Positions 55,554 through 64,000 of a DNA stretch of 64,000 nt are shown here, piece after piece. Source of the stretch: Choricystis sp. odSpoLacu1 (taxonomy: Eukaryota > Chlorophyta > Trebouxiophyceae); NCBI GenBank assembly GCA_958009055.1, contig OY253653.1, positions 806,001 through 870,000 on the forward strand, read 5' to 3'. Under the pieces are notes generated by a model that was given only the letters and a program-made list of their open reading frames with translations, searched no databases and was not told the origin of the DNA. The position numbers were made by a program, and so were the translations under genes. Position 1 is the first letter of the stretch. Every line of letters starts with the position of its first letter.

Positions 55554-56774
55554 TCACGCCGCCGCCTTCCCCTTCACCGATATCAACGCCACCGCCGCCA
55601 GCGTGACCCCCGCCCCCGCCCACTGCACCGGGGTCAGCGTCTCGCCGAGGGCTAGGTAGCCTGTGGCCGCCGCAAACGCGGGTGTTAAAAAGGTTAAAGC
55701 CGACAACGACGTGAGCGACCCGCGCGACGCGTTGTAGAAGAAGACGGCGTACGCGGCGGCCGACCCCAGCAGAGAGACATAGAGTAGGAGCGTGACATCA
55801 GTCGCGGTGAGTTGGGGGAGGCGGGTGGACAGGTCGGCGCCTTCCCGGAACACGGCGGCAGCGACGAGGGGGACGCCGCCCAGCACCATGTGCCACCCCG
55901 TCGCCATCACGGGGTCGACCCCCGGCCATCCCTTATCCTTGGGGCGGGTGACCCAGGGCACCATGACGGTGCCCACCGCCATGGCTTGGGCGGCGAGGAG
56001 CATCCACCACGCGCCCGAGTCCCACAGGGAGGAAGAAGAAGTGGTGACTTCCGCTGCTGCCCTCGTGGCTGCTGATGCCATCACAGCCACCGGCACGCCC
56101 AGAGCGGACGCCATGGGGCCCGGCAGATACGCGGCCAGCGTTTCGGGTGGCGCTTCCAGCAGGGCCAGGCCAGCCACGCCAGCGACAAGGCCCGCGACGC
56201 CGGCTGCCGTCAGCCGTTCTCCGTACAGCAGCGCGCTCAGCGCGGCCACGGTCAGGGGTTGGGAGTCGATGACCACCGACCCCAGCCCCGCGCTCGTGCG
56301 CCGCAGTCCCTCCGCCAGGCAGCCCTGGAACGCGGCGCCATCCACCGCCGCGAAGGCGGCGATGGCGAGCCACGCGGCCGTCCCGGTGGGTTGGGGGCGG
56401 CCACGGGCGGCAGCCCAGGCAATGACGGCCGCGCCCGCCGGCAGCAGCCGCACCGCCGCCACAAACAGGGGCGTCGTGTGAGGTTCCACCACTTTCATGG
56501 CGGCCATGGACGAACCCCAAAAGAAGAACGGGGAGATGAGGAGGGCGGTCGACGCGAGGGGCGCGAGCGGCGACGGCGACGGCGGGGGCACAGGCGCTGC
56601 ATCATCCACCACGCACGTCACGTCCTGACCTGTGCCCACACATTCAGCTGTTTCAGTGGCGTCGTCCACGGCGCGTGGCAGGTGGCGGGGGGGGCGTGGA
56701 GTGGCGGTTGGAGCGGCGTGGCGGACCGGCAGGCGCCGCGTGGGGAGGCGGGGTGGGGGGCGCGTCAGCAGCAT
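55554..56774 (-). CDS. EamA/DMT family transporter, plastid-targeted
   Basis: A 406-residue frame from the ATG complementary to 56772-56774. The first 70 residues are an Arg/Pro/Thr-rich transit peptide (MLLTRPPPRLPTRRLPVRHA). The rest holds ten membrane helices in two EamA repeats: LISPFFFWGSSMAAMKVVEP, SAGLGSVVIDSQPLTVAALS and the second-repeat LGSAAAYAVFFYNASRGSL, SALTFLTPAFAAATGYLALG. The FWGSSMAAMK motif resembles cyanobacterial DMT exporters, consistent with a plastid membrane; the substrate is unknown. The stop codon context (GCGTGAG) resembles a splice donor and a further exon may follow. It is head to head with DNA polymerase kappa, 138 bp away. Confidence 0.87.
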   Translation of the reverse strand: MLLTRPPPRLPTRRLPVRHAAPTATPRPPRHLPRAVDDATETAECVGTGQDVTCVVDDAAPVPPPSPSPLAPLASTALLISPFFFWGSSMAAMKVVEPHTTPLFVAAVRLLPAGAAVIAWAAARGRPQPTGTAAWLAIAAFAAVDGAAFQGCLAEGLRRTSAGLGSVVIDSQPLTVAALSALLYGERLTAAGVAGLVAGVAGLALLEAPPETLAAYLPGPMASALGVPVAVMASAATRAAAEVTTSSSSLWDSGAWWMLLAAQAMAVGTVMVPWVTRPKDKGWPGVDPVMATGWHMVLGGVPLVAAAVFREGADLSTRLPQLTATDVTLLLYVSLLGSAAAYAVFFYNASRGSLTSLSALTFLTPAFAAATGYLALGETLTPVQWAGAGVTLAAVALISVKGKAAA

Positions 56775-56912
56775 GGCGTGTGTGTGCGTGACACTGCAGC
56801 GGTCCGAGTGTGGGCGCGCGGGGAGAAGCGCGCGAAGCCAATGGCCGCCGCGAAAAAACGTCGACGTGTGCGCTTCGTTTTTTCTCGCACACAAATCCGA
56901 AGGTCAATTTCG

Positions 56913-59132
<2,220 letters not shown>

Positions 59133-59327
59133 TTTTTTGCTTTGTTTTTGCCTTGTTTTTTTTCACTTCCCGCACTTGTTAACGATTTCTTCTCCGCACG
59201 CCCTGCCTTTGCACTAAACATGCACACTAATTAAAAAACGCACAACAGGGAAGCATCTTGACTAACAGGAAACGAAAGAAAAAACAAGGGAAAAAAGAAA
59301 ACGCACTCCTCCTTCCAACCCTTCTTT

Positions 59328-60035
59328 TCACTTGCCCGCCGCCTCTCTCTTGGCCTTCAAGTCCTTGACCGCCGCCTTGATGGCGTCCTCCGCCAGCATG
59401 CTGCAGTGCAGCTTGACGGGGGGCAAGGACAAGTGTTTGGCGATATCGGCGTTGCGAATTGTCGTCACATCATCCAGGGTGCGCCCCTTGACCCACTCCG
59501 TCGCCACTGACGACGACGCGATGGCCGACCCACACCCAAACGTTTTGAAGCAGGAGTCGACAATGTTGCCGTCGTCGTCCACCTTGATCTGCAGTTTCAT
59601 GACATCGCCACACGCGGGGGCGCCGACCAGGCCGGTGCCGACGTTCGGGTCGTCCTTGGGGAAGGAGCCCACGTTGCGGGGGCGTTCGTAGTGGTCGACG
59701 ACCTAGGGGTTTGGGGAGGGGGGAGGGAGGTGGGCAAACGACGCGTGCGAGGGAAATGGGAAAGCGTCGGGTGTCTGCGCGCAGCGCCCCTCTCTCTCGG
59801 GCCCTCGCGCGTCACACACACGCGCCCCAGAGGCTGCCAAGAACCCAACGCAGCGCATACGCCACGCTGCGTGCCACGAAGCGGCGAGCCGCGAGCACGG
59901 CACAGCGTTGCGCCACACGCCACCACCACTCACATTCTTGTGGTAGCCGCGCGCCGCCGCGCCCGCCGCCGCGCGGAACGAGTGCGAGGGCGCGTCGGGC
60001 GACCGCAGCAGGCCGCGCAGGGCGGTGGTTAGCAT
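59328..60035 (-). CDS. ISCU: Fe-S cluster scaffold protein ISCU/ISU1, mitochondrial
   Basis: Minus-strand exons 59934..60035 and 59328..59702 give 158 residues. The first exon is the presequence (MLTTALRGLLRSPDAPSH) and YHKN; the second begins VVDHYERPRNVGSFPKDDPN. The three cluster cysteines lie in GAPACGDVMKLQIKVDDDG, TFGCGSAIASSS and LHCSMLAED, and the chaperone-binding LPPVK is present. It assembles [2Fe-2S] clusters with the cysteine desulfurase and frataxin in the mitochondrial matrix. It is head to head with CDC26, 114 bp away, the shortest divergent spacer in the window. Confidence 0.97.
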
Positions 60036-60149
60036 GAGGGAGGCGGGTTGAGACGGAGGGGAGGGGCGTTGGCGGTGGAAAAGCACCGAGTTTTGTGAAC
60101 GAGACCATTCTGTTCGCACGTTTTCTTTCGTCTCCCGACGAAAAAATCG

Positions 60150-60518
60150 ATGCTCCGCCTGCACCCGACGCGCGTTGAGCTTACTCCCGCCGACAAGGAC
60201 GAGGTGCGGGCGCGGGCGGCTGACGCGGGCGCGCGGGCGCCTTCCAAACGGCGCGCGTCCACCATCCCCCATTCCCTCCTCCCCACAGCTCGAAGCCGTC
60301 CGCCGCCACCGCCAAGTGTCGGCCGCCCCCAGCAGCCAGCAAGCCGCCGCCGCCGACGCACGCACCGCGGCGTCGGGAGAGAGGGTAAGTGGGGTGTTTG
60401 GAGGGAGGTGATTGGAACGCAAAACCCCCTTTTTCCCAACCCTCACACTCTCTCTCCCCACACACAGGCCACCTCTGAGCACCTGACGGTCGCCCAACGC
60501 ATCGGCCTGCAAAGCTGA
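60150..60518 (+). CDS. CDC26: Anaphase-promoting complex subunit CDC26/APC12
   Basis: Three tiny exons, 60150..60203, 60289..60384 and 60468..60518, encode 66 residues. The N-terminus MLRLHPTRVELTPADKDE followed by LEAVRRHRQ matches CDC26, whose first residues insert into the APC6/CDC16 TPR groove; the acetylated Met and MLRR/KPTR-like start are the family mark. The end reads SEHLTVAQRIGL. CDC26 stabilises the APC/C ubiquitin ligase of mitosis. The gene is too small to stand out as an open frame; the phases, splice sites (GTGCGG, GTAAGT donors) and family start all agree. Confidence 0.85.
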   Translation: MLRLHPTRVELTPADKDEVRARAADAGARAPSKRRASTIPHSLLPTARSRPPPPPSVGRPQQPASRRRRRTHRGVGREGKWGVWREVIGTQNPLFPNPHTLSPHTQATSEHLTVAQRIGLQS

Positions 60519-60683
60519 ATGGAGGTGAGAAGAGAGAGAGGGAGTGTGTTTGTGGTGGTGGTCGATCAGTCCCTCCTCCGCTGTGCCTCCTCACACACGG
60601 CACTCCTCGCCCCTCCGGCAGGCGCAAACCGCGTGTGAGCGAGCTGAGTACGAAAAGACCATCCACCACACCACTTGGACAAC

Positions 60684-61488
60684 ATGATGCTGGCAGCGCG
60701 CGCCGCCGCGCGTCACGCGCTGCCGACCGCCGCGCGCCGCGCCGTAGTTGGGCGGAGGGTTGCACCCCCCATCCGGGCGGCGGCAGGGACGCCGGGCGCC
60801 GAGGTGTGAGAGGGAAGAGAATGAAAAATGGGGGCACAAAGCAGCAAGGCTGCCTCCTTTGTTTTCACCCACCTTCCCCCCTCCCTTCCCTCAGATCGAA
60901 GTCAAACTGCGCCTGCCCAACCGGGCCGCCCACGACGCTGTGGAGGCCGCGCTGTCCCCCTCCCTGAAAGCCACGCACCAGCAGGAGAACTTTTTCTTCG
61001 ATGGTCCGTCCCACGAGCTCTCTTCGCGCCGCGGCGTGCTGCGCGTTCGCTTCTACAACAAGGACAAACGCGCCCTCATCACGCTAAAAGGCGAGCAAAA
61101 GCTGGAGGGCGGCGTGGGGCGCGGGTCAGAACACGAGTGCGACGCGCCCGACCCGGTTCCAGCGCGCGAGTTTTTAACCCACCCGGCGCGCCTGCTTGAC
61201 GTCGCCGGCGACCCCATCACCCGCGCCAAGCGCGACTACGGTGTGTCTGACCTCGTCTGCATGGGCGGCTTCAAGAATGTGCGCAAAGACTTTGGGTTTG
61301 AGGGGCACACACTGGAACTGGATGAAACGCGGTTTGAGTGGGGGACCGTGTTTGAGATCGAGATCGAGTCGGCGACGCCTGAAGTCGTGCTGGCCAAGGT
61401 GGAAGCGTTTTTAAAGGAGCACAGCATTCCGTACGAGTATGGCACGACCACCAAGTTTGCCAACTTCGTTAACAAGACGCTGCTGTGA
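60684..61488 (+). CDS. CYTH-domain triphosphatase (ThTPase/TTM-like), organelle-targeted
   Basis: Exons 60684..60803 and 60895..61488 give 237 residues. The first exon is an Arg/Ala presequence starting with two Mets. The CYTH signature ExExK (E-I-E-V-K) is built across the splice junction: the first Glu is the last codon of exon 1 and IEVKLRLPNR opens exon 2. Further conserved acidic and basic pairs are RVRFYNKDKRALITLKGEQK, YGVSDLVCMGGFKNVRKDF, LELDETRFEWGTVFEIEIES and IPYEYGTTTKFANF. CYTH enzymes hydrolyse thiamine triphosphate, tripolyphosphate or make cAMP; plant TTM3 prefers tripolyphosphate. Substrate unproven. Confidence 0.87.
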
Positions 61489-61565
61489 GAGAGAAAGGTG
61501 GAGAAAGAGTCGAGTGCGTTTTTTTTTGTTTCTGTTTAAAATGAAGGCTCGTTTGTTCGTGTCTA

Positions 61566-63668
61566 CTACAGTGCCTTACTCTCCGCCGCGCGCACTGCGC
61601 CCCACGATCGAAACACGTGCGTGTCTGTGCAGATGGCCCTCACCCCCTCACTCACCGCATCCTCCCGCCCCACCAGCAGCCCATGCACGCGCAGCCCGAG
61701 TCGTTCTTTCGCGTCAGTTAACCTCGCCGCCGTCTCGGGGGCGGGGGGGGGGAGTTCTCCATCGGTGACCATTAATATGTCAGCCGCTGCCCAGGCGTCC
61801 GCCTCCAACGCGTCCAACGCCAGGGCCAGGGGGGCGTCCGCGTCGGTGCCCCCGCCAAAGGTACAGCGCAGGAAGGCGAGCAAGTCGGTGAGGGCGGCGG
61901 GGGTGGGGGCGAGGTCGAGGGCGCGAACGTCCCCGGGGCCACTGAACGCGTACAGCAGGGCGCGGCGGCGGGCGCGGTGGGCGGAGCGCATGCACTCGAG
62001 TGCGACGGCCTGTGGTGTGGGGGGGTGGGGGATGGGGGAGGTGCGGGGGGGGTCGACGGGTGGAGTGTTGGGGGAGTATGGGAACAGAAGGCTCTCATAC
62101 GTGCAGCAAACATTCTCTTCTCACTTCACCCACACCCTCTCCAACTCTCTTGCCTTGGCCACCGTCTCCCGCGCCCCCGCCATCGACCCCGACGTGTCCA
62201 GGCACACAATGATGGGGCCCAGTTCAGCGGCGGGGCGGACTTCGGTGTGGCGGGTGGGGCGTGTCGACGCGTCATCCAACCACCCGTCTCGCTGGTAGCT
62301 CTGCAGCGCTCGCTCCGCCCGCCTCGCCATGTGGAGCAGGCGGGCGGGGCGGGACCCCGTGATGATGGTGTCTCCATCGTCGGACAGGGTGCCCCGGCCG
62401 CGTGGCCATCCTTTCGCGACGAGGACGGCTTCCGAGGGAAGCATGCGCCCTAAATCCCCCGACCTGGCCAGCCCACTCGTCTCCTCGGGCTGCAGCTCGG
62501 ACCTCAGCACTCCCGGGGAGCCGCGCGGGGTGGGCACCTGGGCGGGGGCGCGGCGCAGGGGGCCGCGCCCCGCCGCGCGGCCGAGTGAGCGCACGAGGTC
62601 CCTCAGCTCGCGGCACTCCGCCAGCACGCGCGTTAGCCTCGCCACCTCCGTCCACCCGGCATCCGTCCAGGCGGCAGACGACGCGTCAAAGCCGGTGGGG
62701 CCGTCGACGAGGGAGGAGAGGTCGTCCGCGTCGAACGCGGCGTCAGCGGCTGCGAGCGCTTGCGCCACGTTGCGCCAGTCGTCGACCAAGCGATTCACAA
62801 GATCAGACGCCATCGAGGCCGCCACATCGGCGGGGGAGGGGGTGGAGGGGGAGGAGCCGAAGGGTTGGCGGGGCGTGGGGGGCGCGGTGGCCGCGTCGGC
62901 GGCGACGGTCGCTGCCTCTCCACCTGGGTCGCGGTCGCCGTCGCCGCCCTGCCCCAGCGCGTCTCCGTTGTCGCCGCGCTCTTCATCAGGGGAGGCTTCA
63001 CCTCCAATGTTGCCCGCCCCCTCGCCCGTCGCGGCTGCGCCATCCGGTGGCGGCTTGTCATCGTCCGCCTCGTCCGGCGGCGCCGCGTCGGCCGCGTCGG
63101 CCGCCGCGTCGGCCAACTTTTGCTCATACTCGCGCACCAGCTCCACCACCTGCTTGACCAGGGCGTCCAGAAGAGCGGGGTGGCGGGCGGTGAAGCGGGG
63201 CATGCCCAGGTCGGCGAGAGCGGTCAGCAGGGGCTGCGCGAGCGTCGCGGGCGGCCACCCGTCGTCGCTTTGCGCCGCCGCCGGCAGCGCGCCGCGCGCC
63301 AGCGTCGTGCGCCACTCGGCCAGCGCCACCGCGCGCTCGCGCAAGGACGCGGGGCCCGTGGTGCCAGGCAGCTCGGCCAGGGAGGCCATGGTCCGGGCGT
63401 CCAGGCGCAGGGCGCGGGCAAAGGCGGGGGAGAACACGCTGAAGAGAGAGGAAAATGAGTCTTGCGTGCTGATCAACCACGCTCACACACATCTCCCTCG
63501 ATCCACCCAAAACCTCTCAACTCACTCCAAGTCTGGGCCCACGGGGCCGCTGCTGCTGGCGGCAGCACGGGGTGGGGGCGGTGCGCTCGACCGCGTTGGC
63601 GGCGCGCGCGGTCGGTGGGGCGCGGTCCGCAGCCCGCCAGGGCTGGCGGGATGGTGCAGGCCACACAT
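61566..63668 (-). CDS. ViaA-like vWA-domain protein
   Basis: Minus-strand exons 63526..63668, 62154..63438 and 61566..62009 give 623 residues. A Pro/Arg/Ser-rich leader, possibly a transit peptide, is followed by a helical region (FARALRLDARTMASLAELPG), an acidic low-complexity linker, a second helical part (ECRELRDLVRSLGRAAGRGP, LLHMARRAERALQSYQRDG) and a C-terminal vWA domain with MIDAS pieces VCLDTSGSMAG and ADILMVTDGE. The layout resembles bacterial ViaA, partner of the MoxR AAA+ ATPase RavA. No MoxR gene is nearby. The last intron is GC-AG: AAG|GCAAGA joins VAK to AVALECMRSA in frame, as the family requires. Confidence 0.82.
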
Positions 63669-63830
63669 TGCAAGGCGTGCAAAGCCCGGCGTGCACGCGG
63701 ATTGCCCAGAAGAAGGGGGAAAACAAACAAAGTTTTGCCCCAAACACAAACTAGTTTTTTTTTTGTTTTTCGCATTCGCGGCCGCACCACCTCCGCCCTC
63801 GGCCCCGCTGCGTCCGCCGCGTCGCAAATT

Positions 63831-64000
63831 ATGCCTCTAGGAAAGCGCCCCGACTTTGCCGATGCGCGCTACGCCGGCGCCGAAGTGGATGGCGACGACA
63901 TAGTGGCCTGCCTGGACGCGGCGTGCGACGCGGGCTTCGACTTTGTCGTCGCGCCGCTCGCGGCGGCCGACGCGCGGCGGGGTCCGCCGCGTCCGGCCGC
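63831..64000 (+). CDS. PRMT5: PRMT5/SKB1 protein arginine methyltransferase, 3' partial
   Basis: The first 56 codons run off the window end. MPLGKRPDFADARYAGAEVD and AGFDFVVAPLAAADARR match the start of plant PRMT5 (MPLGER, RYCGVE, FDFVVAPL). PRMT5 makes symmetric dimethylarginine on histones, Sm proteins and others. The methyltransferase domain itself is outside the window. It is head to head with the vWA gene, 162 bp away. Confidence 0.85.
   Translation, partial: MPLGKRPDFADARYAGAEVDGDDIVACLDAACDAGFDFVVAPLAAADARRGPPRPA

Overview
This window is nuclear DNA from a compact, very GC-rich eukaryote. The family content points to the green lineage, most likely a unicellular chlorophyte or prasinophyte alga; that is inference and the species cannot be named. 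The plant signals are a full-size peroxisomal PXA1/CTS ABC transporter of about 1340 residues, a SEX4-type phosphoglucan phosphatase, a MUT9-like (MLK) kinase with its plant C-terminal region, an ACT-domain Raf-like (STY8/17/46) kinase, a TWD1-like FKBP, a NUMOD3 protein and a mitochondrial glycine decarboxylase P protein. Genes lie about 1.8 kb apart. Most have 0-3 introns of 50-350 bp with GTGAGT donors and CACAG acceptors.

Layout. 1-4.2 kb: UTP11 (5' cut), a REX4-like exonuclease, a small Ala-rich protein, an unresolved stretch and a secreted Cys-containing orphan. 4.4-15.1 kb: three plus-strand genes, an NHA-type antiporter, PXA1 and the CAF-1 large subunit. 15.3-21.7 kb: a membrane orphan, a UQCC1/CBP3 chaperone, a PINX1-like G-patch protein, SEX4, a SohB/SppA protease and an MnmM-like methyltransferase. 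21.8-30.9 kb: a NUMOD3 protein, the P protein, an ABC1/ADCK2-like kinase and a small Cys-cluster protein. 31-37.5 kb: FKBP-TPR, MBOAT acyltransferase, ecdysoneless (ECD) and rhomboid. 37.7-47.7 kb: Fun30/SMARCAD1-like SNF2, MLK kinase, TsaE and RCC1. 48.2-64 kb: STY kinase, UTP4, malate dehydrogenase, DMT transporter, DNA polymerase kappa, ISCU, CDC26, a CYTH protein, a ViaA-like vWA protein and PRMT5 (3' cut).

The genes are mostly single-copy housekeeping functions. Loose themes are ribosome biogenesis (UTP11, UTP4, PINX1-like, REX4-like), chromatin (CAF-1, SNF2, MLK, PRMT5), mitochondrial biogenesis (UQCC1, ABC1K, ISCU, TsaE) and photorespiration, lipid and starch metabolism. I see no operon, virus, transposon or CRISPR array. 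The most striking feature of the window is more than 15 single-base frame breaks, nearly all at long G/C homopolymers or CG repeats in otherwise intact genes; I read these as consensus errors. Eight gene pairs sit head to head only 114-189 bp apart. No clearly new multi-gene system was found. The best leads are the orphan genes, the NUMOD3 gene, the (CA)n intron of polymerase kappa and a 28-bp perfect palindrome around CACGTG.
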